Of a stretch of DNA of 5,632 nt, positions 1 through 5,632 are shown in pieces (the stretch's first letter is position 1; each line of letters opens with the position of its first letter). Under the pieces are notes generated by a model. That model was not told the DNA's origin, searched no databases, and was given only the letters and a program-made list of their open reading frames with translations. The DNA is from Desulfobacteraceae bacterium (GTDB taxonomy: Bacteria > Desulfobacterota > Desulfobacteria > Desulfobacterales > Desulfobacteraceae): contig DAOWDR010000470.1 in NCBI GenBank assembly GCA_030638935.1, positions 1 through 5,632 on the forward strand. The letters are read 5' to 3'. A program made the position numbers and the translations under genes.

Positions 1-310
1 AATGGTATTATCTGTCAGGAGTCAAATTCGACAAATTGCCGAGCGTTTCATCTTCCAGTCCGGGCTTTTTAAGATTTACGATGATACAAGATATGGTATG
101 GATAGATTTTTCAGTTTCAAATTTGAAATTCAATATATTAACAATACAATTTCGAACCCTTATTTTATTCAAAATATCCAACCGGTAGATAGTACCCTGT
201 ATTCTTTCATTCCCGGAAGCAAGAATAAACTTGGGGAAATATATCAAATTATAGGAGCTATTAACTCCTTCTCCGCAATAGTGGCGAACTAATTTCATGG
301 AGTGATCATA
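1..310. other. AT-rich stretch without a recognisable gene
   Basis: This stretch is clearly richer in A+T than the genes downstream. A frame of 96 codons is open on the + strand (2-292) and another is open on the - strand, but neither translation resembles a family I know, neither has a convincing ribosome binding site, and the - strand frame only reaches its length by running through the GC-rich structured element next door. Small symmetrical sequences are present: a 14-bp perfect palindrome at 115-128 (TTTCAAATTTGAAA) and a short hairpin at 253-269 (AGGAG, 7-nt loop, CTCCT). It may be plain intergenic DNA, or a decayed gene whose intact end lies left of the window. I assign no function. Confidence 0.5.
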
Positions 311-313
311 TTT

Positions 314-486
314 GCCAAGGCAAAGGCAGTGGAGGGAGGTGAGGTTCGCAGCGGATTTGAATGGCAGCGTGCCCCACGGACGGGGCCAAGCGCCATTCAC
401 CTCGAAACCGGACAGGACGTCCGGTGAGAATGATGCGAAGAGCCTCACCCCCTCTGCTGCCGGCACTATTTGAAAATTGCCATGGC
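314..486. repeat. GC-rich structured element (three-way-junction fold)
   Basis: About 173 bases are almost fully organised by complementary segments. Working inward: 314-323 pairs with 477-486 (9 of 10); 325-336 with 450-461 (12 pairs, two of them G-U); 338-344 (GGTGAGG) with 443-449 (CCTCACC); 345-350 (TTCGCA) with 434-439 (TGCGAA). Two hairpins sit inside. The first has GAATGGC 359-365 with GCCATTC 392-398 and an inner GCCCC 371-375 with GGGGC 382-386. The second has ACCGGAC 407-413 with GTCCGGT 419-425 and a 5-base loop. The element is abruptly richer in G+C than the DNA to its left. No protein-coding signal was found; the long frames across it on the - strand are by-products of composition. 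It is most likely a non-autonomous repeat of the REP or MITE kind, or a structured RNA. Only one copy is visible, so the repeat label and exact ends are inference. The pairing itself is read directly. Confidence 0.65.
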
Positions 487-536
487 TTCATACCATGTAT
501 ATGTGTCTTATCTCCTGCATGAACCTTACATTGGAC

Positions 537-565
537 TTGAAAAGTAAACAACTTGGCGCTATAAA
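537..565 (+). promoter_or_regulatory. Predicted sigma70-type promoter for the thioesterase gene
   Basis: TTGAAA at 537-542 (5 of 6 to the -35 consensus) is followed after exactly 17 bases by TATAAA at 560-565 (5 of 6 to the -10 consensus). Transcription would begin near 571-573, leaving a leader of about 35 bases before the thioesterase ATG at 607. This is a motif match only. Confidence 0.55.
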
Positions 566-606
566 TAAGACCAACGGTTTAATTTTTGGAGTTACGATAT
601 TCTCTT

Positions 607-1005
607 ATGACAGACACAAGACACATCCACCACTTTGCCACCCAGGTTTATTACGAAGACACAGACCACTCAGGTGTGGTTTACCATGCCAATTATCTAA
701 AATTTTTTGAACGGGCCAGGGAAGATATTATTGGCGTGGAAACTCTTTCCAGGATGTGGTATGGGGACAAAATCGGTTTTGCCGTTTACAAAACAAGTTT
801 AGGGTTCCATGACGGTGCCATATTTGGAGACCTTCTGGACATCCGGACCACCTGGGAAAAACAAGGAAATTACCGCATTGTTTTTTCCCACGAAGCATGG
901 AGGCCAAAAGGAGAAAAGCCGGCTGTCTCCTGTACGCTGCAACTGGTCTGCCTGGGTTCTGAAAAAAAGCTCATGCCCATTCCGGATCTTAAATTTCTGG
1001 AATAA
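607..1005 (+). CDS. YbgC-type hotdog-fold acyl-CoA thioesterase
   Basis: This 132-residue protein belongs to the YbgC/4-hydroxybenzoyl-CoA thioesterase group of hotdog-fold enzymes, cytoplasmic proteins that hydrolyse acyl-CoA thioesters. The family signature is clear at residues 15-39: YYEDTDHSGVVYHANYL followed by FFERARE. By alignment with E. coli YbgC (Asp18, His25), the catalytic Asp is residue 20 and the partner His is residue 27. Length is normal for the family. The frame stays open upstream to a TTG at 586, but that codon has no ribosome binding site and the ATG at 607 gives the usual short N-terminus. A GGAG at 588-591 lies farther from this ATG than is ideal, so translation initiation may be weak. 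In many Gram-negatives ybgC heads the tol-pal cluster; no tol or pal gene is seen here, so a Tol-Pal role is not supported. The acyl substrate cannot be told from sequence. Confidence 0.9.
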   Translation: MTDTRHIHHFATQVYYEDTDHSGVVYHANYLKFFERAREDIIGVETLSRMWYGDKIGFAVYKTSLGFHDGAIFGDLLDIRTTWEKQGNYRIVFSHEAWRPKGEKPAVSCTLQLVCLGSEKKLMPIPDLKFLE

Positions 1006-1038
1006 GCATAATAATTTACCCGGGTTTCTATTTTTTTA

Positions 1039-1066
1039 TTGACAAACAGACTGGTTTCTTTTAAAT
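1039..1066 (+). promoter_or_regulatory. Predicted promoter of the hmc operon
   Basis: A perfect -35 hexamer, TTGACA, lies at 1039-1044. The best -10 candidate is TTAAAT at 1061-1066 (4 of 6) with a 16-base spacer. The predicted start of transcription near 1073 falls inside the inverted repeat at 1070-1090, and the leader to the hmcA ATG would be about 80 bases. The -35 is convincing and the -10 is weak, as expected of a promoter that needs an activator or is tightly controlled. Confidence 0.5.
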
Positions 1067-1069
1067 CAA

Positions 1070-1090
1070 TTCCTACGAATTTAGTAGGAA
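1070..1090. promoter_or_regulatory. Inverted repeat, candidate operator of hmc
   Basis: TTCCTAC at 1070-1076 and GTAGGAA at 1084-1090 form a perfect 7-bp dyad around a 7-base centre. It covers the predicted transcription start just downstream of the -10 box, where a repressor would block initiation. In Desulfovibrio vulgaris the hmc operon is controlled by Rrf1/Rrf2, encoded at its 3' end, so an Rrf2-family binding site is a reasonable guess. The regulator is inference. Confidence 0.45.
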
Positions 1091-1091
1091 A

Positions 1092-1111
1092 TTATCCAAA
1101 CACATGGATAA
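1092..1111. promoter_or_regulatory. Second inverted repeat in the hmc leader
   Basis: TTATCCA at 1092-1098 and TGGATAA at 1105-1111 form a perfect 7-bp dyad with a 6-base loop, one base after the preceding inverted repeat. It lies in the predicted untranslated leader, so it could be a second protein site or a small RNA hairpin. The A/T-rich stem would be only moderately stable as RNA. Confidence 0.4.
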
Positions 1112-1152
1112 CTGAACAATAATTTCTTAAATATCAACCAGGGGATCGGGTT

Positions 1153-2763
1153 ATGTTAAGACAAAGACCGTTTCGGCTGTTGTTTATAACAACGGCAATT
1201 TTGTTTTTATTTCCTTTAATCGCTTTTACCAGTATGAAAATCATGGAGGATTCAGGCGAAAAACGACCTGATATTCTAACCATTGATATTCCGTCCTCTC
1301 CCGACCACAAGGACATGCCGGCGGTTAAATTCAAGCATGATCTGCACACCCGGGCCGTCGATGGTCAGTGCGTAAAATGCCATGACAAAAAAGATGAACT
1401 CACCATTTTTAAATTTAAGCGGACACAAGATGTGCAGGGTCAGTCTTTTATGGATCTTTACCATGACAATTGCATCGCCTGCCACCAGGACACAAAAAAG
1501 GCAGCTACGGCCACAGGCCCCATGGAAACCGAATGCCGGGCCTGCCACAATGCCGATTTCGACATAGGATCATCCTGGAATAAAATTAATTTTGACCGCT
1601 CCCTGCATTTCAGGCATGAAAGCGCCAAGGCAATCACGTCATCTCTTAAAACAGAAGAGACCTGTAATGTCTGCCATCATAATTACAATGAGAAGACCAA
1701 GGCTATTTTTTATGAAAAAGGCGAAGAAGAAGCCTGTGTATACTGCCATAAAAAAACTGAATCAGACGGCATAAGAGCTGCCCGAAATGCTAGTCATGAT
1801 TCATGTGTGGCCTGCCATCTTAAGCTAACCGAACAAAAGGTTCAAACAGGTCCCATTGATTGTAATGGATGCCATGAAGCCGGGAACCAGGAAAAAATTA
1901 AAGTTATCAAAGAGATTCCAAGGGTTAAGCGGAACCAGCCCGATGATGTGCTTTTGACAGGGTGGAATGTCCTGGGGTCTGACACGGATAAAAATAAAAA
2001 AACCGTTGCCCGGCACATGGATGCCGTGGCCTTTGATCATAAATCCCATGAAGACAGGACCCAGACCTGTCAGGCCTGCCACCATGAAACCTTGAAAAAG
2101 TGTGACTCCTGTCACACCCCCGGGGGGGACGAAAAAGGCGGAGATATAAAGCTTGACCAGGCCATGCACTCTGACAAATCCCAAAGCTGCATGGGCTGCC
2201 ACAATGAGCTTAAAAAGGCCAAGGAATGTGCCGGTTGTCATTTTCAGATGCCGGATCAAGCCTTTAAAGATAATAGCTGCGCATCCTGCCACAATGTGAA
2301 TGCCAAAGACCTGGCCATAAGCCTTCTTGCCGATGAAAAAGCAACTGCCGACCTGGCCGGGTCAGTTCGTAAAACCCGGGCAAACTCCTATTCAAAAGTA
2401 GCTATTGATAAAATACCGGAAATAGTTGTCATCAAAACCATTGAAGATGAATACAAACCCAGTGAGTTCCCCCATCGAATGGTAGTCCAGGCAATTTTTG
2501 AAAAAGCAGGAAATAACAGCATGGCAAAAGCCTTCCATGGGGATGAACTGACCCTGTGCATGGGATGCCACCATAACAGCCCGGCCACTCTTACCCCGCC
2601 CAAGTGTGCTTCCTGCCATGGCAAAACACCGGAGATTGCCACGGAAAAACCAGGGCTTAAAGGGGCATACCATGGCCAGTGCATCACCTGTCACCAGAAG
2701 ATGGAAGTAAAAGCCGTGGTGCCGACGGATTGTAATAAATGCCATGAAAAAAAGGCATCCTAA
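1153..2763 (+). CDS. hmcA: HmcA-type 16-haem high-molecular-weight cytochrome c
   Basis: This 536-residue periplasmic multihaem cytochrome is the electron-accepting subunit of the Hmc complex. It has exactly sixteen CXXCH haem sites, with first cysteines at residues 73, 107, 128, 171, 195, 218, 237, 306, 317, 346, 359, 376, 469, 485, 510 and 527. They fall in groups of 3, 4, 5 and 4, which suits the class III (cytochrome c3-like) modules plus one extra haem known for D. vulgaris HmcA, a protein of similar length. Residues 381-468 form an 88-residue cysteine-free linker. The N-terminus is basic (RQRPFR) followed by a hydrophobic stretch at about 9-26; no clear AxA cleavage site follows, so it may stay membrane-anchored. 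The ATG at 1153 is preceded by AGGGGA at 1140-1145, and the next in-frame ATG (codon 28) would remove the export segment. Nine-haem (Nhc) and eight-haem (Ohc) relatives are excluded by haem count. Function is assigned by family and gene order. Confidence 0.93.
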   Translation: MLRQRPFRLLFITTAILFLFPLIAFTSMKIMEDSGEKRPDILTIDIPSSPDHKDMPAVKFKHDLHTRAVDGQCVKCHDKKDELTIFKFKRTQDVQGQSFMDLYHDNCIACHQDTKKAATATGPMETECRACHNADFDIGSSWNKINFDRSLHFRHESAKAITSSLKTEETCNVCHHNYNEKTKAIFYEKGEEEACVYCHKKTESDGIRAARNASHDSCVACHLKLTEQKVQTGPIDCNGCHEAGNQEKIKVIKEIPRVKRNQPDDVLLTGWNVLGSDTDKNKKTVARHMDAVAFDHKSHEDRTQTCQACHHETLKKCDSCHTPGGDEKGGDIKLDQAMHSDKSQSCMGCHNELKKAKECAGCHFQMPDQAFKDNSCASCHNVNAKDLAISLLADEKATADLAGSVRKTRANSYSKVAIDKIPEIVVIKTIEDEYKPSEFPHRMVVQAIFEKAGNNSMAKAFHGDELTLCMGCHHNSPATLTPPKCASCHGKTPEIATEKPGLKGAYHGQCITCHQKMEVKAVVPTDCNKCHEKKAS

Positions 2764-2823
2764 CAAGAGTGCTAGAAAAAGTAAGTGCCATGAAAAAAAC
2801 AATAAAACTATTTGTAGAAAATA

Positions 2824-2830
2824 AAGGTGG
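2824..2830 (+). promoter_or_regulatory. Ribosome binding site that fixes the hmcB start
   Basis: AAGGTGG ends four bases before the ATG at 2835. Earlier in-frame starts (GTG at 2769, ATG at 2790) have no comparable site and would place 22 or 15 extra residues ahead of the Tat motif. Confidence 0.6.
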
Positions 2831-2834
2831 ATTT

Positions 2835-3908
2835 ATGGCTATTTCCCGAAGAAAGTTTCTTGGCTGCCTAACAGCATTAGGAACAACCACAGGTACGGGG
2901 GCCCTTGCCCATGCCGCATCCAACAAACATTTTACCGGGTATCCTGATAGCTTTGGCGTCCTGTTCGACAGTACAAAATGCATTGGATGCCGAAAATGCG
3001 AACAAGCCTGTAATACGGTGAATTCCCTTGCCCAACCGGAGAAACCCTTTGACGACCTGACCGTGCTGGATCAGAAAAGAAGGACCGGGGAGGCAACCTA
3101 TACCATCGTTAATAAATTTGACAACCTCTTTGCCAAAACCCAGTGCAACCACTGCCAGGAACCTGCCTGTGCATCGGCCTGTTTTGTAAAAGCCCTGACA
3201 AAAGACCCCTCGGGCGCAGTGGTCTACGACGAATCCCTGTGCGTAGGGTGCCGGTATTGCATGGTGGCCTGCCCCTTTAACGTACCTGCCTATACCTATA
3301 ATGATCCTTTAACTCCCAAGGTCACCAAATGCACCATGTGTCTGCCCAGGATCAAAGAGGGCAAACTTCCGGGATGTGTGGAAATCTGCCCCAAGGAGGC
3401 CCTGATTTTCGGAAAACGGGAAGAGATTATCAAGATGGCCTGGAAACGCATCGACAAAAACCCGGACCACTATGTTGCACATCTCTATGGAGAACATGAA
3501 ATGGGAGGCACAAGCTGGCTCTATCTTTCCTCCGTCCCCTTCGAGCAGATCGGCATGAGAGAAGACCTAGGGGTAACGCCGGCTCCCCAGTTCACAGCAG
3601 GAGCTCTTGGATCGGTTCCCATTATCGTGGGCCTGTGGCCGGTGCTGTTGACAGGGGTTTATGCCATTTCAAAACGAAAAGACAAGATCGCCAAGGAAGA
3701 GCAGGATGATGCCGTTGAAAACGCCAAAGAGATGGCCGGTGAAGAGATGAAAAACCAGCTTTCCAAACTTAGTGATAAAATGACCAAGGAGAAAGAAACC
3801 GCCGTTGCCAACGGGGTGAAAAAAGCCCTCGATGACGCTGCTGACGCTGCAGAAGCTGCAAAAAATGCAGAGACAACATCTGCTGATTCCGCAAAAGAGG
3901 AGGAATAA
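2835..3908 (+). CDS. hmcB: HmcB-type periplasmic four-[4Fe-4S] protein with membrane anchor
   Basis: This 357-residue iron-sulfur subunit should relay electrons from HmcA to the membrane subunits. A Tat signal opens it: SRRKFL at residues 4-9, a hydrophobic core, and a likely cut after AHA (residue 27). Sixteen cysteines in four groups bind four cubane clusters, as in DmsB, NrfC and HybA: 49/52/55/59, 104/107/112/116, 136/139/142/146 and 166/169/181/185. A membrane helix follows at about 256-277. Next comes KRKDK and a charged Ala/Lys/Glu-rich tail to residue 357 that is likely helical or coiled coil. Export of the Fe-S part plus one anchor puts this tail in the cytoplasm, which the positive residues right after the helix support. 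The frame extends upstream to a GTG at 2769, but the ATG at 2835 has the ribosome binding site and gives a normal Tat N-terminus. It follows hmcA by 71 bases and abuts hmcC. Confidence 0.92.
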   Translation: MAISRRKFLGCLTALGTTTGTGALAHAASNKHFTGYPDSFGVLFDSTKCIGCRKCEQACNTVNSLAQPEKPFDDLTVLDQKRRTGEATYTIVNKFDNLFAKTQCNHCQEPACASACFVKALTKDPSGAVVYDESLCVGCRYCMVACPFNVPAYTYNDPLTPKVTKCTMCLPRIKEGKLPGCVEICPKEALIFGKREEIIKMAWKRIDKNPDHYVAHLYGEHEMGGTSWLYLSSVPFEQIGMREDLGVTPAPQFTAGALGSVPIIVGLWPVLLTGVYAISKRKDKIAKEEQDDAVENAKEMAGEEMKNQLSKLSDKMTKEKETAVANGVKKALDDAADAAEAAKNAETTSADSAKEEE

Positions 3909-5075
3909 ATGGCCCAAGAAGATGCAAAATACCAATGGGTTACACCCTTTAATATTATCACAGGTATTGTACTCCTGGTCGGACTCATTCTGACTGTTAT
4001 GAGGTTTACCCAGGGAATCGGTGCCGTTACCAATCTGGATAATAACAACCCCTGGGGTATGTGGATCGGATTTGACCTGCTCTGCGGTGTGGCCCTGGCC
4101 GCCGGGGGCTATGTCACCTCTTCGGCCTGCTATGTATTTGGGCTTAAACGCTTTCACTCTGCGGTCAGACCTGCAATTTTGACTGCCTTTTTAGGCTATG
4201 CCATGGTGGTCTTTGCCCTGCACTATGATGTGGGACGCCCCTGGAAGCTGCCCTACCCGATTTTTGTTTCCCAGGGCACCTCTTCTCTGCTCTTTGAAGT
4301 GGGTCTCTGCGTCTTTCTCTATTTGACCGTGCTCTTTGTGGAAACAACCCCTGCTGCGTTTGAATGGCTGGGCTATAAAAAACTGCGCACCTGGGTGGTT
4401 CGCCTGACTCTGGTTCTGACCATTTTCGGGGTGGTTCTGTCTACCCTTCACCAGTCATCTCTAGGCGCCTTATTCATGATTGCCCCCTCTAAGCTCCATC
4501 CATTATGGTATTCCGGGTATTTGCATGTTTACTTTTTTATCTCCTCCATGTTTGCCGGTATGTCCATGGTGATCTTTGAAGGAAGCATGGCCCATCGCTG
4601 GCTCCATCACAAAATGGATGCCACACACCTGGCCGAATCCCGCGGTGTGGCCCTGGGATTTGGAAAGGCTGCCTCCTTTGTGATGATGGGCTATGTGGGA
4701 ATTAAGGTTATAGGCCTTGCCGTGGATAATAATTGGCATTACCTGACCACGGGATGGGGCGCCTGGTACCTGCTGGAACTTGTCGGGTTCGTACTTTTTC
4801 CGGCCATCCTTTATAGTATGGGGGCAAGGGAAAAAAATCTGACCTTTATCAGAATAGCATCCCTGTGGACGGTTTTGGGCATTGTCCTTAACAGGCTCAA
4901 TATATCCTTGATTGCCTTTAACTGGCAGCTGCCGTCTGCAGAACGATATGTGCCAAGTTTTATGGAAGTGGGCACCACTATTTTCATTGTCTTTGTGGGC
5001 ATAACCGCATACAGGGTGATCACAGCCAAGATGCCCATACTTTATGAACATCCTGACTACAAAGAAGAGCATTAA
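3909..5075 (+). CDS. hmcC: HmcC, NrfD/PsrC-family integral membrane subunit
   Basis: This 388-residue hydrophobic protein of the NrfD (polysulfide reductase NrfD/PsrC) family has about ten predicted membrane helices, near residues 13-33, 51-76, 88-106, 125-145, 163-185, 203-225, 246-270, 284-305, 312-335 and 351-371. NrfD-type subunits hold no haem, pair with a four-cluster Fe-S subunit, and interact with the quinone pool or pass electrons within the membrane; in Hmc this subunit sits against HmcB. The ATG follows the hmcB stop codon with no gap, and the purine-rich GAGGAGG just inside the hmcB end serves as ribosome binding site, suggesting coupled translation. Length is close to D. vulgaris HmcC. 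The C-terminus is short and charged (residues 379-388). No truncation or frameshift is seen. The NrfD family is certain; the hmcC name rests on neighbours. Confidence 0.92.
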   Translation: MAQEDAKYQWVTPFNIITGIVLLVGLILTVMRFTQGIGAVTNLDNNNPWGMWIGFDLLCGVALAAGGYVTSSACYVFGLKRFHSAVRPAILTAFLGYAMVVFALHYDVGRPWKLPYPIFVSQGTSSLLFEVGLCVFLYLTVLFVETTPAAFEWLGYKKLRTWVVRLTLVLTIFGVVLSTLHQSSLGALFMIAPSKLHPLWYSGYLHVYFFISSMFAGMSMVIFEGSMAHRWLHHKMDATHLAESRGVALGFGKAASFVMMGYVGIKVIGLAVDNNWHYLTTGWGAWYLLELVGFVLFPAILYSMGAREKNLTFIRIASLWTVLGIVLNRLNISLIAFNWQLPSAERYVPSFMEVGTTIFIVFVGITAYRVITAKMPILYEHPDYKEEH

Positions 5076-5090
5076 TAAGGAGAATCAACC

Positions 5091-5213
5091 ATGGAATTTT
5101 TTACTCTCCACGATTTTATGACATATACCAAGGGAATCACCTACCTTGTGATGGGTGCAATTTTGATCTTCATGCCCCTGTACTGGCTTTACCTGACAGA
5201 CAGAGATGATTGA
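5091..5213 (+). CDS. hmcD: HmcD-type small membrane protein (40 residues)
   Basis: A 40-residue frame begins with MEFFTLHDFMTYTKG, continues as one hydrophobic helix at about residues 16-35, and ends in a charged TDRDD tail. AAGGAGA at 5077-5083 is a strong ribosome binding site seven bases before the ATG. It starts 15 bases after the hmcC stop. Size, single helix and place between the NrfD-like and NarI-like subunits match HmcD, a very small membrane component of the D. vulgaris complex with no known cofactor. The role is unknown; it may stabilise contacts between HmcC and HmcE. It is short enough to be missed by length-filtered gene calling. Confidence 0.82.
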   Translation: MEFFTLHDFMTYTKGITYLVMGAILIFMPLYWLYLTDRDD

Positions 5214-5250
5214 AAATGGCCATTGAAAATCAAAGCAATAAAAAAAGTAT

Positions 5251-5275
5251 TATTATAATCTAAATATTATAATCT
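5251..5275. repeat. Short AT-rich tandem duplication between hmcD and hmcE
   Basis: TATTATAATCT occurs at 5251-5261 and again at 5265-5275, giving a 14-base period. Each copy contains a perfect TATAAT (5254-5259 and 5268-5273), but no acceptable -35 box lies at the right distance upstream of either. The copies lie in an 83-base gap, larger than the other membrane-subunit junctions of this operon. It could be a weak internal promoter or simply low-complexity sequence. Confidence 0.5.
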
Positions 5276-5296
5276 TATAGGAATATGGAGGCAAGA

Positions 5297-5632
5297 ATGC
5301 TGGGATTATTAACAGGACCTCTTTTTTATCTATCCCTTGGGGTCTGTGTAATCGGAATGATAGTTCGCTTTTATCAATATTTTAACGGCCTTTCCTGGCA
5401 ACTTGACAGGGTTGCATATAAAGAATATCCGGCCATGGGATTTAAAGGAGCTGTTCGGTCAATTTACAAATGGCTTATCCCCTATGGGACATATGGATGG
5501 AGAACCCAACCTGTCATGGCTGCTGCATTTTTTGGCTTCCACATTGGGATTGTGTGCCTGCCTTTGTTTCTCATCGGCCATAATGTTTTTTTAAAAGAAA
5601 AACTTGGATTTTCCCTGTTTACCATGAGCACC
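5297..5632 (+). CDS. hmcE: HmcE-type NarI-like cytochrome b subunit (N-terminal part)
   Basis: The first 112 residues are present and the frame is still open at the window edge. The ATG has GGAGG at 5287-5291, five bases upstream. A membrane helix at about residues 5-26 is followed by a polar loop (RFYQYFNGLSWQLDR onward), then a second helix at about 73-97 containing FHIG (His82) and GHN (His95). These histidines are spaced like haem b ligands in the respiratory nitrate reductase gamma (NarI) family, which includes HmcE and DsrM. Such subunits pass electrons across the membrane through two b haems; the remaining ligands would lie beyond the window. The sequence fits the expected gene after hmcD, and hmcF, encoding a CCG-domain Fe-S protein, would be expected next. 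DsrM or TmcC are related alternatives, but the preceding genes favour HmcE. Confidence 0.87.
   Translation, partial: MLGLLTGPLFYLSLGVCVIGMIVRFYQYFNGLSWQLDRVAYKEYPAMGFKGAVRSIYKWLIPYGTYGWRTQPVMAAAFFGFHIGIVCLPLFLIGHNVFLKEKLGFSLFTMST

Noticed and set aside
2..292. A 96-codon + strand frame as a gene
   Set aside because: It has no upstream context inside the window, no recognisable motif and AT-driven composition; an opposite-strand frame is equally open.
314..486. Integron attC site
   Set aside because: The folded shape is suggestive, but the expected RYYYAAC and GTTRRRY core sites are not at the ends and no cassette array or integrase is visible.
1018..1037. Intrinsic terminator after the thioesterase gene (ACCCGGGT followed by seven Ts)
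   Set aside because: The palindrome has no bases left for a loop and would give only a two- or three-pair stem; the T tract also directly precedes the TTGACA box.
1825..2802. Long - strand frames opposite hmcA
   Set aside because: They mirror the strongly patterned CXXCH coding sequence on the + strand, overlap each other and lack start signals; the sixteen haem motifs prove the + strand reading.
2769..2834. Upstream extension of hmcB from a GTG at 2769
   Set aside because: It has no ribosome binding site and would put 22 residues before the Tat motif; the ATG at 2835 has AAGGTGG just upstream.
5216..5263. A 15-codon frame in the hmcD-hmcE gap
   Set aside because: It has no ribosome binding site, no hydrophobic helix and low-complexity AT-rich sequence.
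1153..5632. Cluster as Tmc, Qrc, Nhc or Ohc instead of Hmc
   Set aside because: Sixteen haems in the first subunit followed by a Tat four-cluster protein, NrfD-like, 40-residue and NarI-like subunits match Hmc; the others differ in haem number or gene order.

Overview
The window most likely comes from a sulfate-reducing deltaproteobacterium (Desulfobacterota, probably a Desulfobacteraceae-like organism). The main reason is a five-gene cluster on the + strand with the gene order and protein architecture of the Hmc transmembrane redox complex: a 16-haem cytochrome c, a Tat-exported four-[4Fe-4S] protein, an NrfD-type membrane protein, a 40-residue membrane peptide, and the start of a NarI-like b-type cytochrome. 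Genus-level placement is inference; the sequence carries no phylogenetic marker that I can read directly.

Layout. Positions 1-310 are AT-rich with no recognisable gene. Positions about 314-486 hold a GC-rich, highly self-complementary element that folds as a long bulged stem carrying two hairpins (a three-way junction); it looks like a structured repeat or small mobile element and produces meaningless open frames. A sigma70-like promoter at 537-565 precedes a YbgC-type hotdog acyl-CoA thioesterase gene (607-1005). The 147-bp gap that follows holds a second promoter with a perfect TTGACA -35 box and two tandem inverted repeats (1070-1090 and 1092-1111), a plausible control region for the hmc operon. 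The rest is the operon: hmcA (1153-2763), hmcB (2835-3908), hmcC (3909-5075), hmcD (5091-5213) and hmcE (from 5297, running off the right edge).

How the genes work together. From what is known of the Hmc family, periplasmic electrons (for example from hydrogenase or formate dehydrogenase through type I cytochrome c3) enter the multihaem HmcA, pass to the iron-sulfur subunit HmcB on the periplasmic face, and cross to the membrane subunits HmcC and HmcE; a cytoplasmic CCG-domain iron-sulfur protein (HmcF), expected just beyond the window, would complete the path. The proteins here fit that scheme: HmcA has a secretion or anchor segment, HmcB has a Tat signal plus a C-terminal membrane helix, HmcC has about ten membrane helices, and the visible part of HmcE has two histidines placed as b-haem ligands. 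The upstream thioesterase has its own promoter and probably no functional link.

No wholly new system is evident. The parts most worth a second look are the structured element at 314-486, the dyad-rich hmc leader, the long charged tail of HmcB, and the AT-rich duplicated gap between hmcD and hmcE.
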